NCBI RefSeq assembly: GCF_900109855.1
Contig: NZ_FOBO01000005.1
Span: 62,001-126,000, forward strand
DNA length: 64,000 bases
From: Roseovarius tolerans
Lineage (GTDB): Bacteria; Pseudomonadota; Alphaproteobacteria; Rhodobacterales; Rhodobacteraceae
Direction: 5' to 3'
A program made the position numbers and the translations under genes. The notes beneath the pieces are model-generated. The model did no database searches. It was not told where the DNA came from and saw only the letters and a list, made by a program, of their open reading frames with translations. Shown here in pieces: positions 9,065 through 17,225 of this stretch. Positions within the stretch are counted from its first letter, which is position 1; every line of letters begins with the position of its first letter.

Positions 9065-9983
9065 GGTCTTGCTGGCCGATGTCGGCGCAAGCCATACGCG
9101 GCTCGCGCGCGGCACGGGGCAGGGGCTCTGCCCCGGCACGGCGCGGCGCTATGCCAATGCCGGTTTCGCAGGTCTCGGCCCCCTCATGGCGGCTTATCTC
9201 GATGGCGCACCGGTCGATGCGGTCTGCGCCGGGGTGGCCGGGCCGGTGCGGGCTGGCACGGCACAACTGACCAATCTCGACTGGTTCATCGACGCCGCCG
9301 AGATCGCCCGCGCGACCGGCGCGCAGGCGGTGCATCTTCTGAATGATCTGCAGGCGCAGGCCCACGCGCTCGATGATCTGCCCCCGGCGCGCATAACGCC
9401 GCTCGTTCCGGGTGTGCCGGATCCGGATGGCCCGCGCATGGTCATGGGGCTGGGCACCGGCAGCAATATCGCGGTCGCGCATCGGGTCGGCGACCGCCTT
9501 TTCGTGCCGCCCGCCGAGGCCGGGCACTCCAGCCTGCCGAATATGGGCGCGGCAGAGAATGACCTGATCGCCGCCCTTGGGCGCGAGGTGGCGCACAAAC
9601 CCTATGAGGCGGTTTTGTCGGGGCCCGGCCTTGCGCGGCTGCACCGGCTGTGCAGCGGGCAAGAACAGGCACCTGACCGGATCATTGCCTTGTATGAGGT
9701 CGGCGTGCCGGAGGCGCGCGAAACGCTTGATCTGTTCGGGCGCATATTGGGCACTGTAATGGGCAATCTGGCGCTCACCCACATGAGCACCGGCGGCGTC
9801 TTCCTGATCGGTGGTCTGGCCCGCGCAATCGCCCCGCATTTCAACGAACTTGGATGTCACCGGCATTTCTGCGCCAAGGGGCCCTATACGCAGATCATGC
9901 GCGATATGCCGATCTCACTCGTCACCGATGATCACGCAGCATTGCTTGGGTGCCTGCAACATCTGCGAGCTATATTGAAATAA
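9057..9983 (+). CDS. glk: Glucokinase family protein with altered phosphate loop
   Basis: 308 residues of the bacterial Glk (PF02685) family. The N-terminal phosphate loop reads LLADVGASHTRLA rather than the usual DIGGTNxR. The catalytic Asp is plausible in LLNDLQAQAHAL, followed by MGLGTGSNIAVA, the PAEAGHSSL segment (the PxEGGH site) and a C-terminal GGVFLIGGLA. The family phosphorylates glucose with ATP. Because the P-loop residues deviate, the sugar may not be glucose. It overlaps the aldolase gene by 8 nt. Confidence 0.75.
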   Translation: MAEVLLADVGASHTRLARGTGQGLCPGTARRYANAGFAGLGPLMAAYLDGAPVDAVCAGVAGPVRAGTAQLTNLDWFIDAAEIARATGAQAVHLLNDLQAQAHALDDLPPARITPLVPGVPDPDGPRMVMGLGTGSNIAVAHRVGDRLFVPPAEAGHSSLPNMGAAENDLIAALGREVAHKPYEAVLSGPGLARLHRLCSGQEQAPDRIIALYEVGVPEARETLDLFGRILGTVMGNLALTHMSTGGVFLIGGLARAIAPHFNELGCHRHFCAKGPYTQIMRDMPISLVTDDHAALLGCLQHLRAILK

Positions 9984-9996
9984 AGATCATTCAGAT

Positions 9997-10019
9997 GTAT
10001 ATTCTGGTGTGTAATATAC
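9997..10019. promoter_or_regulatory. Inverted repeat, candidate Phd/Doc operator
   Basis: GTATATT at 9997-10003 and AATATAC at 10013-10019 form a perfect 7-bp inverted repeat with a 9-nt spacer, 10 nt before the antitoxin ATG. Phd-type antitoxins repress their own operon through palindromes of this kind. The assignment rests on position and symmetry. Confidence 0.55.
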
Positions 10020-10029
10020 GGAGCATCCC

Positions 10030-10278
10030 ATGAAACGCCTTTTCACCAACCAGATCTGCACCATGACCGAACTGCGCGAGCCGCAAAAAGTGCTCGACGC
10101 GGCGGGCGGCAAACCCGTGGCGATCATGAAGAACTCCAAATGCATCGGCTATCTCGTGCCCGAGGCCGCCACCCTCCAGGACGAGCCGCGCCACGCGACC
10201 ATGGATGAGGTGATGGCCTATCTCCGATCGTCGCGTGACAGGGTGCAGCCGGTTCTCGACTACCTCAAAGACAAATGA
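10030..10278 (+). CDS. phd: Phd/YefM-type antitoxin
   Basis: 82 residues. The N-terminus, with FTNQICTMTELREPQKVLDAAGGKPVAIMKNSKCIGYLVPEA, is the Phd/YefM DNA-binding fold (beta-hairpin, helix, TEL-type segment). The C-terminal tail (MDEVMAYLRSSRDRVQPVLDYLKDK) would be the helix that covers Doc. The stop codon TGA overlaps the start of doc as ATGA. It would bind the palindrome just upstream and neutralise Doc. Confidence 0.85.
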   Translation: MKRLFTNQICTMTELREPQKVLDAAGGKPVAIMKNSKCIGYLVPEAATLQDEPRHATMDEVMAYLRSSRDRVQPVLDYLKDK

Positions 10279-10652
10279 GCTTTGTCCTGCTGACCCCCGA
10301 TCTGGTGGAGGCACTTCACGATGCGGCGCTCAATCCTGGGGAACTGGCCGGTCGTGCCCGCGACAAATCGCTGGAAGGCGCACTGGCGCGGGTCGACAAC
10401 CGCATTCTCTACGGCATGATCGAGGACGTGTTCGACCTCGCTGCCGCCTATGCTGAGGCAATCGCGCAGGGGCATTGTTTCAATGATGCCAACAAGCGCA
10501 CGGCCTTCGACTCGATGAACTTCTGCCTCGAATTGCACGGGGTGTATATGGAATGGAATGTCGAAGACACCGGCCAGCAGATCATCCGCCTCGCACAGGG
10601 CCAGATCGACGCGGGCGCAATGGCCGATTGGCTAAGGGCGCGCGCGGTCTGA
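10275..10652 (+). CDS. doc: Doc toxin (Fic family, death on curing)
   Basis: 125 residues. The Fic-fold motif HCFNDANKRTAFD is at residues about 71-83, matching Doc's H-x-F-N-D-A-N-K-R-T. Doc of phage P1 phosphorylates elongation factor Tu and so stops translation; here the role is inferred from the motif and pairing. The ATG overlaps the phd stop by 4 nt. The pair looks complete and intact and is not near a recognisable prophage or plasmid maintenance module. Confidence 0.9.
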   Translation: MSFVLLTPDLVEALHDAALNPGELAGRARDKSLEGALARVDNRILYGMIEDVFDLAAAYAEAIAQGHCFNDANKRTAFDSMNFCLELHGVYMEWNVEDTGQQIIRLAQGQIDAGAMADWLRARAV

Positions 10653-10671
10653 GCCCCGCGCGCGCCGCCGG

Positions 10672-11391
10672 TCAGTCCACCGCCCCCGCGTGGACAACCT
10701 TCAGGTAATCGCACATGCGCGTCCATTTCCGACCATACCGCGCATCCAGGTCTGCATCGCCGCAATCGCTCGCCCGCGCCAGAAGATCGTCGCCGGGCTG
10801 CCAGTCCGCCGGAACCCCGAGTGACGTGCGATCCACCGCCTGCAAGGCCAGCGTGGAGCGCAGGGCTTCTTCACTCGACCGCCCGACCGAGGGCGGATAG
10901 TCGAACATCATCCGCAATTTCAGCGACGGGTCGATGATGAAACTCTTGCGGATCGTGCAACCGGCAGCCTCCTTGGAATGGATCAGCCCCATCTCTCGCG
11001 AAATGCGCCCGCCGGGATCGGACATCACCGGGAAGTCCACGTCGAGGCCGAACGTGTCCTCGACATCCGCCACCCAGCGGGCGGCTTCCTCCTGTCCGCT
11101 CATCGAGATCGCGGCGACAGAAACGCCCGCCTCTTCGAAATCCTGCAGCATCATCGCCATGGAGGCGAGTTCGGTCGTGCAGATCGGGGTAAAGGCTGCC
11201 GGGTGGCTGAACAGATAGACCCATCCGCCCTCGGCCCAGTTGTGGAATGCGATCTTGCCTTGCGTGCTCTGCACGTTGAAGTTGGGAAAGATATCGCCGA
11301 TCTGCGGCGTCCATGCGTTGGACTTGCGATACCCGGATGGGACTTCGACCCAGTTTTCGGCGGCGCGCGCCGAGGCTGACCAGTATTTCAT
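10672..11391 (-). CDS. Peroxiredoxin (AhpC/TSA, Prx6-like)
   Basis: 239 residues. The peroxidatic site FTPICTTE puts the catalytic Cys at residue 71, and the C-terminal extension after residue 170 is that of Prx6/1-Cys-type enzymes, without an evident resolving Cys. An N-terminal extension of about 25 residues precedes the domain. It would reduce hydrogen peroxide or organic hydroperoxides. Start 11391 is preferred because GGAG lies 10 nt upstream; an in-frame start at 11424 is less convincing. It is divergent from parE with about 235 nt between. Confidence 0.86.
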   Translation of the reverse strand: MKYWSASARAAENWVEVPSGYRKSNAWTPQIGDIFPNFNVQSTQGKIAFHNWAEGGWVYLFSHPAAFTPICTTELASMAMMLQDFEEAGVSVAAISMSGQEEAARWVADVEDTFGLDVDFPVMSDPGGRISREMGLIHSKEAAGCTIRKSFIIDPSLKLRMMFDYPPSVGRSSEEALRSTLALQAVDRTSLGVPADWQPGDDLLARASDCGDADLDARYGRKWTRMCDYLKVVHAGAVD

Positions 11392-11626
11392 TCTCTTTCG
11401 TCTCCGCAATGAGGTTTCGTTCAAACAAAACAGGAAGCGGAACCAACTACACGTTGAGGTTGTTTTTTAAGTGTGGCCGAATTGAGGCAAATGCGTTGCA
11501 GTTTTCCAAAATGCGCTCTTGCAGAAAATACAACTGCGCGACACCGGGCCCGGTGCGCAATCCCTTTCCCCGCCCGGTCCCCTCTGCCATAATGCCCGCC
11601 AACCCATAAAAGCAAAGAGCAGCGGC

Positions 11627-13582
11627 ATGAACGATCTTCTCTCGCCCACCCCGAAATCCGAGTATGACGCCTCCTCCATTCAGGTGCTCGAGGATATGGA
11701 GCATGTGCGCCTGCGTCCGGGCATGTATATCGGCGGCAAGGATGACCGCGCCCTGCATCACATGGTGGCCGAAATCATCGACAACTCGATGGACGAGGCG
11801 GTGGCGGGCCACGCCACATGGATCGAGGTGGAGCTGCACGCCAATGGCCATGTCAGCGTGCGCGACAACGGGCGCGGCATCCCGGTTGATCCGCATCCCA
11901 AGGACCCCAGCAAGACCGCGCTCGAGATCATCTTCTGCACCCTCAACGCGGGCGGCAAGTTTTCCGGCGACAGCTACCAGACCTCGGGCGGCTTGCACGG
12001 CGTCGGCTCTTCGGTGGTGAACGCGCTCTCGGATCATCTAAGCGTCGAGGTGGCGCGCAACCGTGAACTCTATCGCATGGAGTTCTCGCGCGGCCTGCCG
12101 CAGGGTCTGCTGGAAAAGATCGGCGCGGCCCCCAACCGGCGTGGCACATCCGTCACCTTCCACCCCGACCCCGAAATCTTCGGCTCGCTGACGCTCAAGC
12201 CCGCGCGGCTCTTCAAGATGGCGCGCTCCAAGGCCTATCTGTTCTCGGGCGTGGAAATCCGCTGGAAAACCGAGATCAGCGATGGTGAAACCCCGCAGGA
12301 GGCGACGTTCAAATTCCCCGGTGGCCTCGCCGATTACCTCGCCGAGACGCTTGGCACCAGCACCACCTATGCCGAGCGTCCCTTCGCCGGGACGGTCGAT
12401 TTCCGCGACAAGTACAACGTGCCCGGCAAGGTGGAATGGGCGATCAACTGGACACCGGCGCGCGACGGTTTCATCCAGTCCTATTGCAACACCGTCCCAA
12501 CCCCCGAGGGCGGCACGCATGAGGCCGGGTTCTGGGCCGCGATCCTCAAGGGCATCAAGGCGTATGGCGAGCTGAGCAACACCCGCAAGGCCGCGCAGAT
12601 CACCCGCGAAGACCTCATATCGGGGGGCTGCGCGCTGGTCTCGTGTTTCATCCGCGAGCCGGAATTCGTCGGCCAGACCAAGGACCGGCTGGCCACCACC
12701 GACGCGCAGCGCATGGTCGAGGGCGCGGTGCGCGACCATTTTGACAACTGGCTGGCGGCCGATACCAAATCCGCCGGTGCGATCCTCGATTTCCTCGTCC
12801 TGCGCGCCGAGGAACGGCTGCGCCGTCGGCAGGAGAAAGAGACCGCCCGCAAGACCGCCACCAAGAAACTGCGCCTGCCCGGCAAGCTGGTGGATTGCAC
12901 CTCGAACACCCGCGACGGCACGGAACTCTTTATCGTCGAGGGCGACTCTGCGGGCGGCTCCGCCAAGATGGGGCGGGACCGCAAGACACAGGCGCTTTTG
13001 CCGCTCAGGGGCAAGATCCTCAACGTGCTGGGCGCGGCGTCCTCGAAGCTGGGCAGCAATCAGGAAATCAACGACCTGACACAGGCGCTTGGCGTCGGCT
13101 TGGGGACCAAATTCAACCTCGACGATCTGCGCTATGACAAGGTCATCATCATGACCGACGCCGATGTCGACGGCGCGCATATCGCGGCGCTGCTGATGAC
13201 CTTCTTCTTCACCCAGATGCGCCCGATGATCGACGCGGGCCACCTCTATCTGGCCTGCCCACCGCTCTACCGGCTGACGCAAGGCGCGAAACGGGTCTAT
13301 TGCCTCGACGAGGCCGAGCGCGACGCCTGGATGGAAAAGGGCCTCGGCGGCAAGGGCAAGATCGACTACAGCCGCTTCAAGGGCCTGGGCGAAATGGACG
13401 CCAAGGACCTCAAGGAAACCACGATGGACCCGGCCACCCGCAAACTCATCCGCGTCACCATCGACGAGGACGAACCCGGCCAGACCGGCGACCTCGTGGA
13501 GCGCCTGATGGGGAAAAAGCCGGAACTGCGGTTCCAGTATATCTCGGAGAATGCAAGGTTTGTGGAGGAGTTGGATGTTTAG
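11627..13582 (+). CDS. parE: DNA topoisomerase IV subunit B (ParE)
   Basis: 651 residues of the type IIA topoisomerase B family. The GHKL ATPase motifs are EIIDNSMDEA, DNGRGIPV and GGLHGVGSSVVNALS. The TOPRIM part has IVEGDSAGGSA with PLRGKILNV, and DADVDGAHI for metal binding. ParE pairs with ParC to decatenate daughter chromosomes. Length and the absence of GyrB insertions fit ParE. The ATG at 11627 is preceded by AAAGAG. The stop overlaps the end of the convergent orphan gene by 4 nt. Confidence 0.94.
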   Translation: MNDLLSPTPKSEYDASSIQVLEDMEHVRLRPGMYIGGKDDRALHHMVAEIIDNSMDEAVAGHATWIEVELHANGHVSVRDNGRGIPVDPHPKDPSKTALEIIFCTLNAGGKFSGDSYQTSGGLHGVGSSVVNALSDHLSVEVARNRELYRMEFSRGLPQGLLEKIGAAPNRRGTSVTFHPDPEIFGSLTLKPARLFKMARSKAYLFSGVEIRWKTEISDGETPQEATFKFPGGLADYLAETLGTSTTYAERPFAGTVDFRDKYNVPGKVEWAINWTPARDGFIQSYCNTVPTPEGGTHEAGFWAAILKGIKAYGELSNTRKAAQITREDLISGGCALVSCFIREPEFVGQTKDRLATTDAQRMVEGAVRDHFDNWLAADTKSAGAILDFLVLRAEERLRRRQEKETARKTATKKLRLPGKLVDCTSNTRDGTELFIVEGDSAGGSAKMGRDRKTQALLPLRGKILNVLGAASSKLGSNQEINDLTQALGVGLGTKFNLDDLRYDKVIIMTDADVDGAHIAALLMTFFFTQMRPMIDAGHLYLACPPLYRLTQGAKRVYCLDEAERDAWMEKGLGGKGKIDYSRFKGLGEMDAKDLKETTMDPATRKLIRVTIDEDEPGQTGDLVERLMGKKPELRFQYISENARFVEELDV

Positions 13583-14652
13583 TGGGAAGCATTATCATCG
13601 AAAAGATCAGGAGTCGCTCGCTTCTGTTCGTGGGAGAATGAACCTAGAACGGCACTAAGTGCTTCATCTTGTAGGGGCTCCGCAAGTTCTTCTTCGTCAA
13701 TTGCAAGAACCCTTATGACTTTGTTCTCTTTTGCGCGACTTTTGGAGATACTTGAAGCCATCTGTACTTTTAGCACGGTTGCTTCTCCAAACTCTAATTC
13801 ATCACGCAGCAGCTTGTGCCAAAATTCTTCGTCGACCACCTCAAACAAAACAGAGTGGCCAGAACTATCTCGGCCCTTCCACCTGCGGCTTGACTGGTCG
13901 TCTCGGTCAAAGTTTGGAGACGTTACCCTGATAATCCTGAGCGACACAATCCAATCAATTTCGGGATCTTCCTCCTTTAAAACCGTTGGTCGAATGGCTC
14001 TCTCGGCAAAACTGTTCCGTTCTATTGGAAATTCCTCTTCTTCCGAGAAACCAATGCCTCTCACTGTAGGATCATTGAGTGCGGCACCATACAAGTCCGC
14101 CTGAGCATCTTCTAAGTCATAGCGCAATTGTTTAGAGGCTCTCGCAGACTCAAAGGTCATTACAGGCTCAAGCAAAGACTGGCTTGCGGAACGCGATACA
14201 ATTTCCTCCAGAAGGGCCGTGCCTTCTTGCTGCAGATATTCAGTTTCAACGTCGTTTATTTGTTCGTCCGAAGAGGATTCTAAGTATTTGATTTTATTCT
14301 TAAAGGCATCTATCTTTTCAATAAGCATCTCATTTGGTGTGCCGCCTAGATACTCTTGCGTTAAGTCTTGTGTTGTTTCCGAATCCATCACTTGAATTAT
14401 GGCCCAGAGAATGACGGCTGTTGGAGCGATTTGCTTGGAGAGCTTTTTAACGCCTTTGAATACAACTCCAACATACTGCTTCAGGCTACCCGACTCTGGA
14501 GGAAATATAACAAATTCAAATTGGAGTTCATTATTGAAAAACTCACGATTAAGGGCCTCGACTGCTTTACGGGTGGCTTCAGCCGAAGCAACAAAGGTAT
14601 CGAGCAGAACGTAGTCTTCTGCCACATCGAAATGCACCAACACTCTGTTCAA
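13579..14652 (-). CDS. AT-rich orphan protein of unknown function
   Basis: 357 residues, unrecognised. The N-terminal ~90 residues (MNRVLVHFDV..., EFVIFPPESGSLKQY) look alpha/beta, followed by a hydrophobic stretch APTAVILWAIIQVM at about 77-90. A region near residues 120-200 is charged and helical. The C-terminus (WKGRDSSGHSVLFEVVDEEFWHKLL) may be a small beta-rich domain. The initiating codon is TTG, 7 nt after AGGGG. Base composition is about 43% GC in a sampled line against about 65% in parE, so it was probably acquired recently. Its stop overlaps the parE stop by 4 nt. Confidence 0.75.
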   Translation of the reverse strand: MNRVLVHFDVAEDYVLLDTFVASAEATRKAVEALNREFFNNELQFEFVIFPPESGSLKQYVGVVFKGVKKLSKQIAPTAVILWAIIQVMDSETTQDLTQEYLGGTPNEMLIEKIDAFKNKIKYLESSSDEQINDVETEYLQQEGTALLEEIVSRSASQSLLEPVMTFESARASKQLRYDLEDAQADLYGAALNDPTVRGIGFSEEEEFPIERNSFAERAIRPTVLKEEDPEIDWIVSLRIIRVTSPNFDRDDQSSRRWKGRDSSGHSVLFEVVDEEFWHKLLRDELEFGEATVLKVQMASSISKSRAKENKVIRVLAIDEEELAEPLQDEALSAVLGSFSHEQKRATPDLFDDNASH

Positions 14653-14752
14653 AATAGATCCCCTAAAGATTGCGCTCGACTTTGCAGTTTATTTTTTGAG
14701 TGGTCAAACTTTCTATAGATTTGATCTGGAAACTATAAACGCGCGGAACCAA

Positions 14753-14955
14753 GGCGCAGCTTGCTGCGCCGCCGCGCGATCGCCGGGCCGCCCGCCGCAC
14801 CGGAGGTGCGTCATTGATAATCGGCACGCCTTTGGCGTGACGGCACGGCGATTTGGCCGCCACCTGCGCTCCGCCCCGATGTTTTCCGGATTTGGCGGCC
14901 ATAAAGTGCCCAGAACCAGCGTAGATCGCCGCACCGCGGCCCGTCGATCGCGCGG
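14753..14955 (+). repeat. Dispersed intergenic repeat, copy A
   Basis: The interval 14653-15137 has no gene. It begins with an AT-rich tail (14653-14745) and then carries an element matching 31004-31160. Shared blocks are 15 nt at 14779-14793, 17 nt at 14841-14857, ATAAAG at 14901-14906 and 25 nt at 14924-14948. Relative to copy B it has 45 extra nt with two short hairpins (14796-14810 and 14825-14839) and a different leading hairpin (14753-14770, 8-bp stem). Nothing recognisable follows in 14956-15137 apart from the Shine-Dalgarno of the next gene. Confidence 0.75.
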
Positions 14956-15137
14956 CCCCATCACCCCTCTTGCCGCCACGCCCCCGCCCCCTTATCTTAC
15001 ATCTCGCAGCACCGGCCCCGCGCCGTGCCTGCTGCGCCCGAGGGCTCATCGCCCTGACCCTGTCAGGCTCCCCTGAACCCCTGAGCACGGACCGGCCCGG
15101 CATCCCGCCCGGCCGGGATCTTTCAGGAGTCGAACCC

Positions 15138-15269
15138 ATGTCCAAAGAAAAAAACCGGGGCAACCGCGAGGCCAAGAAGCCGAAGAAGGAAACGCCCAAG
15201 GTCCTTGCCACCGCGAATTCCAACGCCGGAAAAAACCCCACGGTGATCGCGGGCAAGCCGGTCAAGTAA
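15138..15269 (+). CDS. Small basic hypothetical protein
   Basis: 43 residues, MSKEKNRGNREAKKPKKE then PKVLATANSNAGKNPTVIAGKPVK: a highly basic half followed by a neutral half. CAGGAG lies 8 nt before the ATG. Very similar short basic proteins occur across Rhodobacteraceae and are annotated hypothetical; nucleic acid binding is possible from the charge alone. A GC-rich hairpin follows. Confidence 0.75.
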   Translation: MSKEKNRGNREAKKPKKETPKVLATANSNAGKNPTVIAGKPVK

Positions 15270-15280
15270 CGCCGACCATC

Positions 15281-15309
15281 ACGCGCGGAGCGGCCCCCGC
15301 CCCGCGCGT
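15281..15309 (+). terminator. Hairpin, possible terminator of the small basic gene
   Basis: ACGCGCGG at 15281-15288 pairs with CCGCGCGT at 15302-15309. There is no real T-run (TTCCCTT), so termination strength is doubtful. Confidence 0.4.
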
Positions 15310-15356
15310 TCCCTTCGACACATCCCTGTCATCAAACCTTTACTGGACTCGCCTCT

Positions 15357-15380
15357 ATATTTCACATATTCACGAAATAT
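15357..15380. promoter_or_regulatory. Candidate ArsR operator overlapping the arsRC start codon
   Basis: ATATTTC at 15357-15363 and GAAATAT at 15374-15380 form a perfect 7-bp inverted repeat with a 10-nt spacer, and the right arm includes the first bases of the ATG at 15379. AT-rich dyads near the promoter are the usual ArsR targets, so this is a plausible autoregulatory site. A TATATT at 15356-15361 could be a -10 element. Confidence 0.5.
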
Positions 15381-16230
15381 GGAAAAAGAGATACCCGACA
15401 GGCTCGCCACCCTCGGCCATCCGCAGCGGCTGGAGCTGTTCCGGCTCCTGATGCGGCGCTATCCCGACCGGGTTCCGGCGGGCGAACTGGCCGAGGCGCT
15501 CAGCCTCAAGCCCTCGACCCTCTCGGCCTACCTCAGCGCGCTGATGCGCGCCGGGCTGGTCACGCAGGAACGCAACGGCACGTCGCTCCGCTATTCCATG
15601 AACATGACAGAGGTGCGTCGCACCTTCGATTGCCTGCTCAATGATTGCTGTCGCGGGCGGCCCGATATCTGCGCCCCCACCTCTAACCTGCCCCCCACCT
15701 TGCAAGGAGGCCCGGACATGGCCGACAAGACCTACAACGCGCTCTTCATCTGCGTGGGCAACTCCGCCCGCTCGATCTTTGCCGAAACGCTGCTGCGCGA
15801 CATGGCGGGCGACCGGTTCACCGTCCATTCCGCCGGCACGCGGCCGTTCTCCGAATTGAACCCCTTCGCGCTCGAGGTGCTGAAATCCAAGGGCCATGAC
15901 GTCTCCGCCCTGCGCGCCAAGAATGTGGACGAGTTCACCGCGCCGGATGCCCCGGTGATGGATTTCGTCTTCACCGTCTGCGACCGCGCCGCCAACGAGG
16001 ATTGCCCGGCCTGGGCCGGACAGCCGGTCAGCGCCCATTGGGGCACCCCCGACCCGGTGCTGGCCACCGGCACCGACGCGCAGAAAAGCCTCGCCTTCCA
16101 ACAGGCCTACGGCGCGCTCAAGAACCGGATCACGGCCTTTGCCGCGCTTCCCGTCGAAACGCTCGACCGCGTCAGCCTGCAGGCCGCCGTGGACGAGATC
16201 GGCCGCACGGCCGACGAGGCCGAGGCATGA
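15379..16230 (+). CDS. ArsR regulator fused to arsenate reductase (LMW-PTP type)
   Basis: 283 residues. Residues 1-98 are an ArsR winged helix ([16 protein letters not shown], then [21 protein letters not shown] as recognition helix) ending in Cys90, Cys91 and Cys98, a possible As(III) site. Residues 114-283 are a low-molecular-weight phosphatase-type arsenate reductase with [10 protein letters not shown], the C-x5-R loop at Cys125-Arg131. The linker codes an AAGGAGG at 15702-15708, 9 nt before an in-frame ATG at 15718. The ORF therefore may give both a fusion and a separate ArsC. It is the first gene of the ars operon, and its stop overlaps the next ATG. Confidence 0.88.
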   Translation: MEKEIPDRLATLGHPQRLELFRLLMRRYPDRVPAGELAEALSLKPSTLSAYLSALMRAGLVTQERNGTSLRYSMNMTEVRRTFDCLLNDCCRGRPDICAPTSNLPPTLQGGPDMADKTYNALFICVGNSARSIFAETLLRDMAGDRFTVHSAGTRPFSELNPFALEVLKSKGHDVSALRAKNVDEFTAPDAPVMDFVFTVCDRAANEDCPAWAGQPVSAHWGTPDPVLATGTDAQKSLAFQQAYGALKNRITAFAALPVETLDRVSLQAAVDEIGRTADEAEA

Positions 16231-17225
16231 CGGTCTATGCAGTCAACGGTCTGGGCCGGATCGGCAAGCTGATCCTCAAGCCGCTGCTGGAGCGCGGCGC
16301 GCAAATCGCGTGGATCAACGACGCCGTGGGCGACGCGGAAATGCACGCCCACCTGCTGGAATTCGACACCGTGCATGGCCGGTGGGATGCCGTATTTGCG
16401 CATGACGCGGACAGCGTCACCATCGACGGCACGCGCCTGCCCTTCATCGGCACGCGCGATCTGGACGCCTTGCCGCTCGAGGGCGTCGATGTGGTGATCG
16501 ACTGCACCGGCGTCTTCAAAACCGAGGCCAAGCTCGCCCCCTATTTCGACGCGGGCGTGAAGAAGGTCGTCGTCTCCGCCCCGGTCAAGGATGGCGACGC
16601 CGCCAATATCGTCTACGGCGTCAATCACGACATCTATGAGCCCGCCCGCCACCGCATTGTCACGGCGGCCAGCTGCACCACCAATTGCCTTGCCCCGGTG
16701 GTCAAGGTGCTGCACGAGGCCATCGGCATCAAGCACGGCTCGATCACCACGATCCATGACGTGACCAACACGCAAACTATCGTGGACCGCCCCGCCAAGG
16801 ACTTGCGCCGCGCGCGGTCGGCACTCAATTCGCTAATCCCGACGACGACCGGCAGCGCCACGGCGATCACGCTGATCTATCCCGAACTCGCCGGGCGTCT
16901 GAACGGCCACGCCGTGCGCGTGCCGCTGCTCAACGCCTCGATCACCGATTGCGTGTTCGAGATGGACCGCGAGACGAGCGTGGAGGAGGTCAACGCCCTC
17001 TTTCAGACCGCCGCCGATGGACCGCTCGCCGGTATCCTGGGCTATGAGACGCGGCCCCTGGTCAGTGCCGATTACACCAACGACACCCGCTCCGGCATCG
17101 TCGATGCACCCTCGACCATGGTCATCAACGGCACGCAGGTGAAGGTCTATGCGTGGTACGACAACGAGATGGGCTATGCGCATCGCCTTGTCGATGTAGC
17201 GCTGATGGTGGGGGCCACGGTTTGA
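16227..17225 (+). CDS. gapdh: GAPDH of the arsenate detoxification pathway
   Basis: 332 residues of type I glyceraldehyde-3-phosphate dehydrogenase: NGLGRIGKL for NAD, the catalytic [10 protein letters not shown] with Cys near residue 151, and [14 protein letters not shown] at the C-terminus. In ars operons this enzyme makes 1-arseno-3-phosphoglycerate from arsenate, and ArsJ exports it. The ATG overlaps the arsRC stop (ATGA at 16227-16230), and the next gene overlaps its end, which fits such a role better than glycolysis. Confidence 0.87.
   Translation: MTVYAVNGLGRIGKLILKPLLERGAQIAWINDAVGDAEMHAHLLEFDTVHGRWDAVFAHDADSVTIDGTRLPFIGTRDLDALPLEGVDVVIDCTGVFKTEAKLAPYFDAGVKKVVVSAPVKDGDAANIVYGVNHDIYEPARHRIVTAASCTTNCLAPVVKVLHEAIGIKHGSITTIHDVTNTQTIVDRPAKDLRRARSALNSLIPTTTGSATAITLIYPELAGRLNGHAVRVPLLNASITDCVFEMDRETSVEEVNALFQTAADGPLAGILGYETRPLVSADYTNDTRSGIVDAPSTMVINGTQVKVYAWYDNEMGYAHRLVDVALMVGATV

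Noticed and set aside
13591-13640. A parE C-terminal extension
   Set aside because: The stop at 13580-13582 is clear and the downstream sequence belongs to the AT-rich gene on the other strand.
17153-17221. ATG 17153 as the arsJ start
   Set aside because: It would place 23 codons inside the conserved GAPDH C-terminus with no membrane-protein likeness; TTG 17222 fits the overlap pattern of the operon.
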